From Candidatus Terraquivivens ruidianensis (lineage in GTDB: Archaea > Thermoproteota > Nitrososphaeria_A > Caldarchaeales > Wolframiiraptoraceae), in the NCBI GenBank assembly GCA_023267975.1, contig JALNLA010000001.1:62001-126000 (forward strand): a DNA stretch of 64,000 bases. Reading direction: 5' to 3'. Under the pieces are notes generated by a model. The model had not been told where the DNA came from, ran no database searches, and saw only the letters and a list, made by a program, of their open reading frames with translations. Positions 16,055 to 23,989 of the stretch are shown here, one piece after another; position 1 is the stretch's first letter, and each line of letters opens with the position of its first letter. The translations under genes and the position numbers were made by a program.

Positions 16055-17326
16055 ATGAAGGTTAAGCTCCCGCCGGAATGGGGAGCCAAGCCGGTATCGA
16101 GGGACGCGAAGATACTGGGGGGCATAGACTACTTCGTACTATGGTCGAGCCTAGGCGTCGGGCTGCTCGTCCTTTTGGCCGGCTCGCTATTGGAGGGGCT
16201 CTCGTTCTTCGAGGTGCTTTTTGTATCCCTGCTGGGCTCCGTGATAGGAAGCATCATGCTGGCGCTTCCGGGAGTCGTGGGCAGCAAATACGGCGTGCCC
16301 ACGATGGTGAGCCTCAGGCCAGTCCTCGGCATTAAAGCATCCTACTTTCCGACCGTCCTGAACGTAGCACAGCTGATAGGCTGGACCGCATTCGAGTTTA
16401 TGATAATGGCGCAGGCTGCCACGCTGCTAACCTCTAACTTACTCGGTCAGGCATCGTATAGCTTCTGGGTCATCTTCTTCGGAGTTTGGTGCATGCTCCT
16501 TGCCCTAGGTGGACCCTTGGTCGTAGTGAGGAAGTGGCTGGAGAGGGTTGCGATATGGTTAGTCTACGGCTCCACGGTCTGGATAACCTACCATGCGTTC
16601 AGCTCCGGCGACTTTTGGAGCTGGGCACTTTACCACGGCGATAGCTCTGTCCCCCTGCTCCTAGCTTTAGACCTCGTCATAGCTATGCCGATATCTTGGT
16701 GGCCACTGGTATCCGACTACAGCAGGTTTGCTAATAGACCTCGCTCAGCTTTCCTCGGGACCGTTGCTGGCTTTACCATGTCCAACACATGGTTCTACGT
16801 TCTGGGAGCTGCGCTCGTCGTGCTCTTGGGCATAAGGGATGTCGTGGCATCCATAGCGCTCCTCTTCTTTGGAGGAGTGGCCTTGATACTCATACTCGTC
16901 GATGAGACTGACAACTGCTTCGCCGACATCTACTCGTCAGCCGTATCGTTCCAGAACATCTTCCCGAAGACCAAGCAGTGGAAGTTCGTCATCCTCGTGG
17001 CCGGCATAGGGGTCGCGCTCGCCATGAGCCTTCCTATTGCAGAATACGAGAGCTTCCTGCTTATGATAGGCGCCCTGTTCGTCCCGCTCCTCGGCGTTGC
17101 CTCCGCTGAGTTCTTCGTGAACAGGGGCCGCTCATCTATCGTGCTGGAAGAGTTCTACGAGAAGGCTAGGGCCGTAAGGCCGGAGAACATGCTGGCTTGG
17201 ATTTTTGGCATAGCGACGTACGTCGCGGTTGTTAGCTTCGTGCCAGAATTGGGTGCGAGCCTTCCTTCCTTTGCGGCATCCTTCCTCGTATCGGTCGCGG
17301 TAAACCGTCTTAAGGGAGCTCGTTAA
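16055..17326 (+). CDS. NCS1-family permease (cytosine/purine/thiamine-precursor type)
   Basis: A 423-residue membrane protein with about 12 hydrophobic segments. It matches the NCS1/Cytosine-permease family: the opening 'DAKILGGIDYFVLWSSLGVGLLVLLAG', then 'LPGVVGSKYGVPTMVSLRPVLGIKASYFPTVLNVAQLIGWTAFEF', and 'PISWWPLVSDYSRFA' in the central substrate helix. It probably imports a pyrimidine, purine or hydroxymethylpyrimidine with H+ or Na+; the ligand is not determined by sequence. A TATA element 'gtttataat' lies at 16016-16024. No thiamine riboswitch is seen upstream. The provirus block begins 33 bp after its stop. Confidence 0.85.
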   Translation: MKVKLPPEWGAKPVSRDAKILGGIDYFVLWSSLGVGLLVLLAGSLLEGLSFFEVLFVSLLGSVIGSIMLALPGVVGSKYGVPTMVSLRPVLGIKASYFPTVLNVAQLIGWTAFEFMIMAQAATLLTSNLLGQASYSFWVIFFGVWCMLLALGGPLVVVRKWLERVAIWLVYGSTVWITYHAFSSGDFWSWALYHGDSSVPLLLALDLVIAMPISWWPLVSDYSRFANRPRSAFLGTVAGFTMSNTWFYVLGAALVVLLGIRDVVASIALLFFGGVALILILVDETDNCFADIYSSAVSFQNIFPKTKQWKFVILVAGIGVALAMSLPIAEYESFLLMIGALFVPLLGVASAEFFVNRGRSSIVLEEFYEKARAVRPENMLAWIFGIATYVAVVSFVPELGASLPSFAASFLVSVAVNRLKGAR

Positions 17327-17358
17327 TTCAGAGATTAAGCTCCTTGATTCCTGAAGAG

Positions 17359-18948
17359 CTAGAGCGGCGATATCGTGATACCAGCCCCACCTTTGCTAGC
17401 ATAGACAGCCAGGGCCATGCTCCAAAACACGTCGTCGTGCGTGCCTTCCTGATGGTAAAACTTTATACTGCCCTCCTTGGTCAAGGCGTATTTCTCGACG
17501 TTAAGCTCGGCGATTATTCTCCTCACCAGCTCGCTGTCTTCGGGGTATGGTATGTGAAAGCTCGAAGTGCCAGTCCATTTGCCCTTCGAGTCTTGCTCAC
17601 AGTTCTCTTGCATCTTTTGTTTTAGATAACCTGCTATCTCAACTTTCTTCGGCCCTGTAAGAACTACACCCTCTAAGTTGGATATGCCCGAACCGAGCAT
17701 GTCCTCGACGACGTACTCGCCGACTCCGCTCTGGTCAACTAAAATTTTATAGGGCGAGTGCAATCTTTCTGAAAGCACCTTCACGTAGCCTATGACAGCA
17801 GAGTACGGCGTCTCGAGCGGCCAAATCTTTACGTGCCTGACATAAAGCTCATCGCCGACTTTTTCAACGACTGTAAGAACTGAGTAGTCAACTTTCTTGC
17901 CTAGGTCTAGGCCCATGTAGAACTCGCCCGTGTGATATTCCTCAAAATCCCAGAACTGCTCGTCGGCATCTAGGCAACAGTTTATCAAGTCTTGCGTTAG
18001 CCAGCTCCCCTCATCCGAGACGAACTCGACCTCGTACTCACGCTTGAAAAAGTTCATGTCTTTAGTCTGCATCTCGCTCTCGATGAAGCTCATGGGTATG
18101 ACACTCTCGGCCACGGCCTCGCGCCAAGTCCAAACCTGATGACTCCACTCTGGCGCGACTCTCGGGTCTTTGAAGATGCGATAGAAGTAGTTGTTCGTGC
18201 CCCATGGCGTCGAACATGCTATCAGCTGGGCGCCCCTCTCCCAGCGCGTTGCTAGCATAGGCTTCAAAACACCCTCAAATAGCTCCTCGTCGTCAGGAAT
18301 GAAGGCCGCTTCGTCGACAAGTATGTAGTCGCATGTCTCGCCCCTCAAGCGTTCGAGGGCATAAGGAAATGCCTCGGCCTCGCTCCCGTTCGTGAACCTA
18401 ACCTTCGTCTTCAGCTCCTCGAGAACCCATGCCCGTCGGACAACGGGGTCTAGCGTCGCCAAGTGCTCCTTGACCTTTCGGAAGGATGTCTTAGACTGTC
18501 TGAAGCTGGGAGCGGCGTAGAGGGCTTTTGAGCTGGGATGCGTTATGCAGAAAAGGATGGTCTTGACGGCTAGCGCATAGGATTTACCGCTTTGTCTAGC
18601 GCCCCTTACCGCGATTCGCTTCGACTGGTCCGCTATCAGCTTGAGCTGGTAGGACGTCGGCTTGAACTTCAAGAAAATTTTGCAAAAATTCTCCGGTTCT
18701 TTCAATTCGTCGATTGAATGGCCCTTAATTCGCTGGTATAGCATACTGACCGCCTCAAGCTCGGCTTGGTCTCTGGGCGCTATCCTACGGAGCATATGCT
18801 CAGCCATCTGGGGTATGCCGGCTATGGCCACAAGCGCCTCAGCCACGTACTCTAACGTTGCCCTATGCTTCTCTAAAACCTCCCGCTGCTTTAGCTCGGC
18901 TAATACCTGCCACCACTTCCTCCAGCTTCTGGGTTGCGTCCGCCACAT
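17359..18948 (-). CDS. terL: Large terminase subunit (DNA-packaging ATPase-nuclease)
   Basis: A 529-residue terminase. The ATPase domain has Walker A 'GARQSGKS' (residues 116-123) and Walker B 'DYILVDEAAF' (about 208-217). The RNase H-like nuclease domain has its three acidic stations in 'YMGLDLGKKVDYS', 'KILVDQSGVGE' and 'THDDVFWSMALA'. It cuts concatemeric viral DNA and pumps it into proheads. It is the last gene of the leftward arm. The portal gene that normally follows is absent: the next gene, 33 bp on, is the host permease on the other strand. Confidence 0.93.
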   Translation of the reverse strand: MWRTQPRSWRKWWQVLAELKQREVLEKHRATLEYVAEALVAIAGIPQMAEHMLRRIAPRDQAELEAVSMLYQRIKGHSIDELKEPENFCKIFLKFKPTSYQLKLIADQSKRIAVRGARQSGKSYALAVKTILFCITHPSSKALYAAPSFRQSKTSFRKVKEHLATLDPVVRRAWVLEELKTKVRFTNGSEAEAFPYALERLRGETCDYILVDEAAFIPDDEELFEGVLKPMLATRWERGAQLIACSTPWGTNNYFYRIFKDPRVAPEWSHQVWTWREAVAESVIPMSFIESEMQTKDMNFFKREYEVEFVSDEGSWLTQDLINCCLDADEQFWDFEEYHTGEFYMGLDLGKKVDYSVLTVVEKVGDELYVRHVKIWPLETPYSAVIGYVKVLSERLHSPYKILVDQSGVGEYVVEDMLGSGISNLEGVVLTGPKKVEIAGYLKQKMQENCEQDSKGKWTGTSSFHIPYPEDSELVRRIIAELNVEKYALTKEGSIKFYHQEGTHDDVFWSMALAVYASKGGAGITISPL

Positions 18949-18951
18949 GAT

Positions 18952-19275
18952 TCACGCTATGTAGCTTAGGCTTTTCGAGAAGCAAACCGGACAGTAGTCG
19001 TTGTAAGCCTTAGTGAAGTGTCCCTCGATGTCGGAGTGGCCGCATTTCAGGTAGTAGGCTGAGCGATGGCCGCAGTCAACACCGCAGAAGCACCTGTCGA
19101 AGACTACGCCGTCGAAGCCTTCTTCTATCCAGAACCTGACGCTCTCGACGACCTCCGAGGACCTCTCGTCCATTCTCTTCGACGGAAGCCTTACGGTCTT
19201 CATGATGATAGGCTTCTGCTCATCACCCTTCACGCGTCTCACCTCCTTCGGAGCGCATAAGGGGCACCTCATCAC
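18952..19275 (-). CDS. Small cysteine-rich viral protein, probable zinc binder
   Basis: A 107-residue protein with 'CPLC' at the N-terminus, a central 'DRCFCGVDCGHRSAYYLKCGH' and 'CPVC' near the C-terminus, so one or two zinc sites are likely. It ends 3 bp before terL and its first 53 bp overlap the preceding gene in another frame. A DNA- or protein-binding helper of packaging is possible; no family was recognised. Confidence 0.6.
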   Translation of the reverse strand: MMRCPLCAPKEVRRVKGDEQKPIIMKTVRLPSKRMDERSSEVVESVRFWIEEGFDGVVFDRCFCGVDCGHRSAYYLKCGHSDIEGHFTKAYNDYCPVCFSKSLSYIA

Positions 19276-19867
19276 CCTTTGCGGCTATCTTTGCCAGGGC
19301 TTTCTGCGCCTCCTCTGCCACTACCTCGAACCTTGCTTTCTGGCTTAGCTTAAAAAACCTTACCACGAGTTCAAGAAACTTCTGACCGTTCTTCATGTCA
19401 CCATCCTCGAAGCAGTGCCTCGCCATCTCGTAACACTCTTCCGCAAGCTCCCTTGCTACGGCATCATGGTCGAGCCAGCTCACTACATGCACGAACCTTC
19501 GCTGCATAAGCTCGGCCTCCTTCTGGGCTTTCAGGGCACGTTTTAGCAAAATCTGCTTGATTTCATGCTGCAGTTGTTTGTCCCGCTTAAGGCCGAGCTT
19601 CCTCAGGCGCCTATAAAGCTCCTTAAAGTGCCTGTACTCGTGCTCGACGTATCCTTTCTGGTCGCCAGCCAAATAGTTACGAACGTCGGGAAAAAATTTT
19701 TTCCTGCGTTCGTAACTAACATCAAACTTCTTTGCTATTGCTCTGACGCGACTCATGGCTTTCTCGGAGCCTTCGCCATAAACTTCCTCTGCTACTTCTT
19801 TCGTACCTTTCCCTTGCTTGAGCAATTCCACTACGCGCTTCTCTATCCCTTTACCCTTCCTGTCCAT
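19223..19867 (-). CDS. Candidate small terminase subunit
   Basis: About 214 residues, highly charged and helical. The N-terminus 'KGIEKRVVELLKQGKGTKEVAEEVYGEGSEKAMSRVRAIAKKF' looks like a helix-turn-helix, followed by long helices (about 75-200) that could oligomerise. DNA-binding N-terminus, helical core and location just upstream of terL fit a small terminase subunit that recognises viral DNA. The assignment is by architecture and position only. Start at the ATG 19867 is chosen; 19888 is the alternative. Both overlap the upstream 54-residue zinc-ribbon gene. Confidence 0.5.
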   Translation of the reverse strand: MDRKGKGIEKRVVELLKQGKGTKEVAEEVYGEGSEKAMSRVRAIAKKFDVSYERRKKFFPDVRNYLAGDQKGYVEHEYRHFKELYRRLRKLGLKRDKQLQHEIKQILLKRALKAQKEAELMQRRFVHVVSWLDHDAVARELAEECYEMARHCFEDGDMKNGQKFLELVVRFFKLSQKARFEVVAEEAQKALAKIAAKGDEVPLMRSEGGETREG

Positions 19868-20015
19868 GGCCGTCCTCCTCGGGCTCAAGCTCTACGACCG
19901 TCAGGACCCATACCCTGCCGCATCTGCTGCACCTCATCAGATAACACTCCTCGTTCACGTCCTTGATGTCTAGGGTTTGGCCGCATGCCTCGCACCTAAA
20001 CTCGATGGTCGTCAT
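19851..20015 (-). CDS. 54-residue zinc-ribbon protein
   Basis: A short gene read directly from the sequence: 54 residues, starting 'MTTIEFRCEACGQTLDIKD' and continuing through 'RCSRCGRVWVLTVVELEP'. The two C-x2-C knuckles make a zinc ribbon. It begins within the last codons of the upstream membrane-protein gene (4-bp overlap) and ends inside the candidate small terminase gene, as expected in a compact viral operon. It may be a transcription-related or DNA-binding accessory factor. Confidence 0.65.
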   Translation of the reverse strand: MTTIEFRCEACGQTLDIKDVNEECYLMRCSRCGRVWVLTVVELEPEEDGHGQEG

Positions 20016-20257
20016 AACCTTCTACGCTCCAGCAAAGCTTCCATCAGGCTACCGAAACCCCATCCGGACAAGAAAACCCCGAGTTGCCACAGCCCCTCCG
20101 TCCTCCCTGTCAGAAGCAGGTATATCGCAGTAGCGGCGAAGGCAGAGGATATGAGCGCATAATAGTCTTGGCGGCCGACATAAACCCTTAACCTACCGAG
20201 CCTTATGGCTATCCTAGCACTTTTTTGGGGTAGTTGCCTTCTCCTCATGCTTAGCAC
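20012..20257 (-). CDS. Small membrane protein of the viral left arm
   Basis: Up to 81 residues (a shorter start at about 20248 is possible). A basic N-terminus ('RRRQLPQKSARIAIRLGRLRVYVGR') is followed by two hydrophobic helices, about 33-49 and 56-70. It overlaps neighbours at both ends. A holin-like or envelope role is conceivable for a viral two-helix protein, but nothing identifies it. Confidence 0.55.
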   Translation of the reverse strand: MLSMRRRQLPQKSARIAIRLGRLRVYVGRQDYYALISSAFAATAIYLLLTGRTEGLWQLGVFLSGWGFGSLMEALLERRRL

Positions 20258-20627
20258 CTTCGGGCTTTGCTTTCAGGAGAATTACGCTGACGCTCTCGAA
20301 GCTTCCGTCCTTAGTGTATACCTTGAGGGACTTGAGCGCCTCCCTCTCAACTAGCTTTACCACCTTCCTGAGTAGCACGAGAGGTATGGATGTCCAAGTT
20401 TCCATGTCGCCGCTCCTCTCGGTTACGATTATGATGTGTGGAACGTGAAACTTCTCATCCTTCAGCACGCCCATGAATTGGCCGACTGTTTCCGTTATCG
20501 TCGCTATTGGAATTTCGTTCATGTTTACGTCCGTCGGGACCTTCGATATCGTTGCGGCGTCAAACCAAACGACCTTCACCCAATCACCCTTCTTAAGCCT
20601 CTTTAACTCCTTTTCAAACCCCATCAT
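20214..20627 (-). CDS. Hypothetical viral protein
   Basis: A 137-residue soluble protein. Its N-terminal 'LKRLKKGDWVKVVWFDAATIS' resembles a small beta-barrel that could bind nucleic acid or protein, and the C-terminus is a Lys/Glu-rich tail ending 'TTPKKC'. No family recognised. The ATG overlaps the stop of the upstream gene (20624-20627). Confidence 0.55.
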   Translation of the reverse strand: MMGFEKELKRLKKGDWVKVVWFDAATISKVPTDVNMNEIPIATITETVGQFMGVLKDEKFHVPHIIIVTERSGDMETWTSIPLVLLRKVVKLVEREALKSLKVYTKDGSFESVSVILLKAKPEGAKHEEKATTPKKC

Positions 20628-20971
20628 TTTGTAGCACCAGCTAAGCCGAAATACCTAAACCTTGAACGGTAGATTTCTACGAGCTTCTCGCATCTCGCCA
20701 TGAGCTCCCTTGCCCTTTCGGTATCCTTCCTGTCGAAAAGGAAGAGGGCTGCAGCGCAATCCGCCGCCGCTTCCATCAGTATTCTAGGCGGGTCGCCCAA
20801 CGGCATCTCAACATAACCGTGCAGCATCGCCTCCAAGAATGCGTCGGCTGCCTGCAACTTGCTGTCTATGTCCGTGCCGTAAACGTTTTCGAACTCTGAC
20901 CTCTCGCTCGGGTTCGGAACCAAACGCTCTACAACCATACTTCTTGAGCCGTAGGTCACGTGTTTGACCAC
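20624..20971 (-). CDS. Hypothetical viral protein, first gene of the leftward arm
   Basis: A 115-residue, mainly helical protein with no recognised motif. It has an alanine-rich helix around residues 65-80 and ends 'RFRYFGLAGATK'. It lies directly behind the divergent promoter region and is translationally coupled (ATGA-type overlap) to the next gene. Confidence 0.55.
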   Translation of the reverse strand: MVKHVTYGSRSMVVERLVPNPSERSEFENVYGTDIDSKLQAADAFLEAMLHGYVEMPLGDPPRILMEAAADCAAALFLFDRKDTERARELMARCEKLVEIYRSRFRYFGLAGATK

Positions 20972-21064
20972 TTGACAAGCAAAAGATAAACAAAGCCGAC
21001 CGAGCGTACTCTCCGAGCCTCTGTCGGCTAATCTAATTTATAACCTGCAACCGCAAAATTTCAG
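20972..21064. promoter_or_regulatory. Divergent promoter region of the provirus
   Basis: The 93 bp between the two arms contain a plus-strand TATA element 'aatttataa' at about 21034-21042, some 25 bp before the ATG at 21065. This implies a nearly leaderless mRNA for the tail arm. The minus-strand signal is less clear; an AT-rich 'gctttgtttatct' on the minus strand (about 20983-20995) is a candidate. Confidence 0.5.
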
Positions 21065-21493
21065 ATGTCAACGATAGAAAGGTTCAACACCGTCGAGAAA
21101 GCGCTTGTTGATATAGCTAAGAGCGTACAGGGCATCCAGAGCGTGTCCGTCGCTGAGCACTCAGGCGTTGACGTGTTCCCGCGCATCCACGTATGGGCTA
21201 GGAGGGGGAGGAGCCAAGACCTGAAGGTCAGCGGCACTAAGAGACAGCACAGATGGACTTTCGAGTACGTGATAGAGACGATGGGTGGCGAGCCGAGGAA
21301 GAGTTACGAGGAAGCGAAGCGTATCCACTGGGCGATTTACGACACCATCATGGCAGACAGAACTCTGGGAATAAAGGAGTTCACGGTCTTTGCACATCCA
21401 AGCGCCGAGTTCGAGAGGGTTGAGGGAAGAGCTGGGACTGGAGACTACGGCCACATGTGGATTCAGAGGGTCGAGGTGGAGCTGGAGGCATGA
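21065..21493 (+). CDS. Tail-terminator / head-tail connector-like protein
   Basis: A 142-residue protein opening the rightward arm. 'MSTIERFNTVEKALVDIAKSV' forms the first helix. The middle has a beta-rich region with 'RHRWTFEYVIETMG'-like strands, and it ends with 'YGHMWIQRVEVELEA', a pattern seen in siphovirus tail-terminator (gpU-like) proteins whose C-terminal strand completes a sheet. Position just before the tail tube gene agrees. The identification is structural guesswork from pattern and order. Confidence 0.5.
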   Translation: MSTIERFNTVEKALVDIAKSVQGIQSVSVAEHSGVDVFPRIHVWARRGRSQDLKVSGTKRQHRWTFEYVIETMGGEPRKSYEEAKRIHWAIYDTIMADRTLGIKEFTVFAHPSAEFERVEGRAGTGDYGHMWIQRVEVELEA

Positions 21494-22020
21494 GGGTAAA
21501 GCACTTTCTCTTGCTATTGGCGTCGGTGCTGTCCTTCATCGCAGGCTCGCTTACAACGGCTTTCTACATTCAGCCAAAGGTCTTCGCCGAGTCTGTCGTG
21601 AAAACGATTGCATGGCCGACAAACGTCCTGCCTGAGTATCTAAGGGGTATGACGACCTCGTTCGTCGAGTGGCACTACAGCACCGTTTCCAACCCTACGG
21701 TCGCGTGGGCTTTCGGGATTCTGACCGTCTTCTCCGCTTGCGTCATGTCATACGCAGCTTGGAGGCTGGCCTTCGTCTCACGTAATTTCAGGAGGGCGGC
21801 CCTCGCTGCCGGTGGTGGATATGCTACGACAGCACTTGCTTTAGTCGGCCTTAGCGGAGAGTTCAGGAAGGCCAAGATTATCTTCGTCCCCCTTGCGGCC
21901 ATCCTTTTCGTCCTCGTGCTCATAGGCTTGGTTTTGATGAGGTTCGCCGACAGGGCTGCGCATCCTCGGAGAACGGGGGCGCAGAAGCCCGAAAGGGTGA
22001 GGAGGTTGAGTAAAGAATGA
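21490..22020 (+). CDS. Viral membrane protein with about four transmembrane helices
   Basis: A 176-residue protein started at the ATG overlapping the previous stop (ATGA at 21490). Hydrophobic helices are at about residues 5-27 (possible signal anchor), 67-90, 100-120 and 125-147, and the C-terminal tail is basic. Location inside the tail gene cluster is unusual; holin-like or membrane-docking functions are possible. No family recognised. Confidence 0.6.
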   Translation: MRVKHFLLLLASVLSFIAGSLTTAFYIQPKVFAESVVKTIAWPTNVLPEYLRGMTTSFVEWHYSTVSNPTVAWAFGILTVFSACVMSYAAWRLAFVSRNFRRAALAAGGGYATTALALVGLSGEFRKAKIIFVPLAAILFVLVLIGLVLMRFADRAAHPRRTGAQKPERVRRLSKE

Positions 22021-22178
22021 ATTGGGAAGACTACGTGGTCCTGTTAACGGGTCTGGCGAGCTTCTTCGCTGCAGTATCCGAGGTCGAGTCGAGGCTCGCC
22101 ATCGTGCCGATAGTCTTGGGCGCTATCGTCAAGGCCATCAAGGACATCAGAGCCGAGCTCGAAAAGAGGGGTAAGTAG
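22017..22178 (+). CDS. 53-residue viral membrane-associated peptide
   Basis: Read directly from the sequence. The start ATG overlaps the previous stop (ATGA), the protein begins 'MNWEDYVVLLTGLASFFAA' and ends with a charged helix 'IKDIRAELEKRGK'. One hydrophobic segment (about 7-40, broken by charges) may be membrane associated. It fills the gap exactly between its neighbours, ending 2 bp before the tail tube ATG, which supports it as a real gene. Confidence 0.55.
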   Translation: MNWEDYVVLLTGLASFFAAVSEVESRLAIVPIVLGAIVKAIKDIRAELEKRGK

Positions 22179-22180
22179 TC

Positions 22181-23068
22181 ATGGTGAGGGGTTTAGGGGT
22201 CGGTAAGGAGACGACGTTCGGTACACCTGTCGTCGCATCGAAATGGTACAACATTGTGCGCGAAAACCTGGCGACTCGTAAGACGATTTTATTTGACGAA
22301 GACACTGTCGGGAGCAGGCAACTCATAAGGGCTGCAAGGGGAGCTGAGCGCGTCGAGGGAAGCGTGGAGCTTTACCTGAACTCGCAGGAAATCGGCCACC
22401 TGTTGCTTTCGTGCCTCGGCAGCGTGACGACGACGGGCACTGGACCGTACACGCATACGTTTTCTATCGCTAATTCTCTACCATCGCTGACTTTGCGGAG
22501 TATTATGGACGATGTGAAAGAGAAAATTGTCACGGGCGCGCTCGTGAACAATTTGGAGATAGCATCGACGGTAGGAAAGGCGAGGGTAACGGCTAACATC
22601 ATAGCAAGACAGGAGACGCTTGGAACAGCAAGCATACCAAGCTTCACGGCTCAGGATGACTTCGTGCATGGTGAAGTGACCATTACAATCGCTGGTGTAA
22701 CAAAGAAACCAAGGCGATTGAGTTTGAGAATAGCAAATAACCTCGAGCCGGTCGAAGTTCTTGGTGATTACTATCCGACGAAGATCGTGCCACGAAAGCT
22801 CAGCGTAACTGGTTCGTTTGAATTAGACTTCGAGAGCGACGTTGAGTATCAGGACTTCTTAAACTTGACTTCGCGGGACTTAAACATCGTTTTCGAGAAG
22901 GGTGATCATAGCATACAGTTTGACATCGACAAGTTTTACTACACACGTGCCGAGGTTGAAGTACGCGGTCGCGAGCTACTCGTGGCCGGTTTTGACTTCA
23001 CGGCCGTTAAGCCGGAGGCGCAGGACGCGGTCAAGGTCGTGCTAGTGAACGGCGACGCGAGTTATTAG
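22181..23068 (+). CDS. Major tail tube protein
   Basis: A 295-residue beta-rich protein. The N-terminal 'GLGVGKETTFGTPVVASKWY', the internal 'VEGSVELYLNSQEIGHLLLSCLGS' and 'GTGPYTHTFSIANSLPSLTLR' are characteristic of siphovirus tail tube subunits, in which a hydrophobic hairpin packs against the next ring. It is expected to polymerise as hexameric rings around the tape measure. The regular spacing of genes downstream (chaperone, gp10-like, tape measure) agrees. Confidence 0.8.
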   Translation: MVRGLGVGKETTFGTPVVASKWYNIVRENLATRKTILFDEDTVGSRQLIRAARGAERVEGSVELYLNSQEIGHLLLSCLGSVTTTGTGPYTHTFSIANSLPSLTLRSIMDDVKEKIVTGALVNNLEIASTVGKARVTANIIARQETLGTASIPSFTAQDDFVHGEVTITIAGVTKKPRRLSLRIANNLEPVEVLGDYYPTKIVPRKLSVTGSFELDFESDVEYQDFLNLTSRDLNIVFEKGDHSIQFDIDKFYYTRAEVEVRGRELLVAGFDFTAVKPEAQDAVKVVLVNGDASY

Positions 23069-23078
23069 CCAAGGTGAA

Positions 23079-23393
23079 TTGGGCTTGAAGGTCGAGGTCG
23101 ATGGTGTCGAGTACGAGGTGAGGACGTCGCCGAAAGCATGGCCATTACTCGCGTTAATTGACGACTTGCGGCTGAACGCGCCGAAAACCCTCGAGGATGC
23201 GGATAAACGTGGCGAGTTACTCGAAAGAGCGTTAGAAAAGCTGATGGAAAATTGCATCTCGCCCAAACCTCCGCGTGAACTTTGGCTTAGATTCTTGACG
23301 ATAATCAATTTAGTGGACGCTACTGCGATTCGTGAGGCGTCCGAGTTCTTCGACTCGTTTCGTCGACGCCCTGATACGCAGTCCCGAGGCTGA
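23079..23393 (+). CDS. Tail assembly chaperone, zero-frame product
   Basis: A 104-residue protein, TTG start (a second TTG two codons later is possible), lying between tail tube and tape measure genes where tailed phages encode assembly chaperones. Its last codons overlap an open +1 frame (23332-23553). At 23358-23361 the sequence UUU-C lets the Phe tRNA slip forward from UUU to UUC, followed by the Arg codon CGU. The shifted product would be about 157 residues, the usual short/long chaperone pair. Confidence 0.65.
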   Translation: MGLKVEVDGVEYEVRTSPKAWPLLALIDDLRLNAPKTLEDADKRGELLERALEKLMENCISPKPPRELWLRFLTIINLVDATAIREASEFFDSFRRRPDTQSRG

Positions 23394-23553
23394 GCAGAAG
23401 ATGCTGCTGGCTGCAGCCGTCGCCTACGAGTTCCACGTCAGGCCGAGCGCTGTGCTGCGCGGTTCGCTGTACGACATGTTACTCGACCTCAGGCTCGCTG
23501 AACTTTATCAAAAGCATCAGCATCATCGGAGACGAGGGGAAGATGAGGGTTGA
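23332..23553 (+). CDS. Tail assembly chaperone, +1-frame extension
   Basis: This frame joins the upstream chaperone after a +1 shift near 23361, reading '...FFDSF' then 'VDALIRSPEAEQKMLLAA' and 'AYEFHVRPSAVLRGSLYDML'. The 'H-V-R-P-S' followed by a short acidic helix resembles the distal domain of phage chaperone fusions. Independent initiation at the GTG 23332 is possible but would give a nonsense basic leader. It overlaps the next gene by 11 bp. Confidence 0.6.
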   Translation: MRRPSSSTRFVDALIRSPEAEQKMLLAAAVAYEFHVRPSAVLRGSLYDMLLDLRLAELYQKHQHHRRRGEDEG

Positions 23554-23989
23554 AATAGACGTTAAGGGTCTCGACGTGGTCGTCCAGAAGCTTAGCCCTG
23601 ATACTCCGCTCGCTCTACTCGAGAAGGTCGTTTCCGAGGCCGCTTGTCTCGTAAATGACAGGATCAGGCAATTCGTTCCCGTGCGGACGGGTAGATTACT
23701 TGAGACTACGCGAATGGAGAAAATTTCGCCCTTGCATATCGATGTTGTAAGCGGCGGCCCTCAAGCGCCGTATGCACCCTTTGTCGCCTACGGCACGAGA
23801 CCACATATCATCGAGCCCGTAAGGGCCAGAGCGCTGCGTTTCGAGGTCGACGGTACAACAGTATTCGCCAAGAGGGTGATGCACCCGGGCTATGCAGGCT
23901 ATCCGTATCCAAAGTTGGCCATAGAATATGCCATTGAGGATTTCAAGCAATTTTTGAAAGAGGAGGTTGCGGAGGTATTCCATAAATGA
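23543..23989 (+). CDS. HK97 gp10-like neck/tail protein
   Basis: A 148-residue protein with the HK97-gp10 family pattern: 'FVPVRTGRLLETT', 'YAPFVAYGTRPHIIEPV', 'ALRFEVDGTTVFAKRVMHPG' and 'YPKLAIEYAIEDF'. Such proteins act at the head-tail interface or in tail completion. It usually lies upstream of the tail tube gene; here it sits between the chaperone and the tape measure, an unusual position. It overlaps the tape measure start by 4 bp (ATGA). Confidence 0.8.
   Translation: MRVEIDVKGLDVVVQKLSPDTPLALLEKVVSEAACLVNDRIRQFVPVRTGRLLETTRMEKISPLHIDVVSGGPQAPYAPFVAYGTRPHIIEPVRARALRFEVDGTTVFAKRVMHPGYAGYPYPKLAIEYAIEDFKQFLKEEVAEVFHK

Noticed and set aside
17326-17359. Attachment-site repeats at the provirus edges
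   Set aside because: I compared the left edge (17300-17370) with the right edge (32350-32430) by eye and saw no shared direct repeat; neither edge is in a tRNA.
17344-17625. Open frame on the plus strand overlapping the terminase
   Set aside because: It lies entirely antisense to terL, has no family motif and its composition is what the complement of a GC-biased coding region gives.
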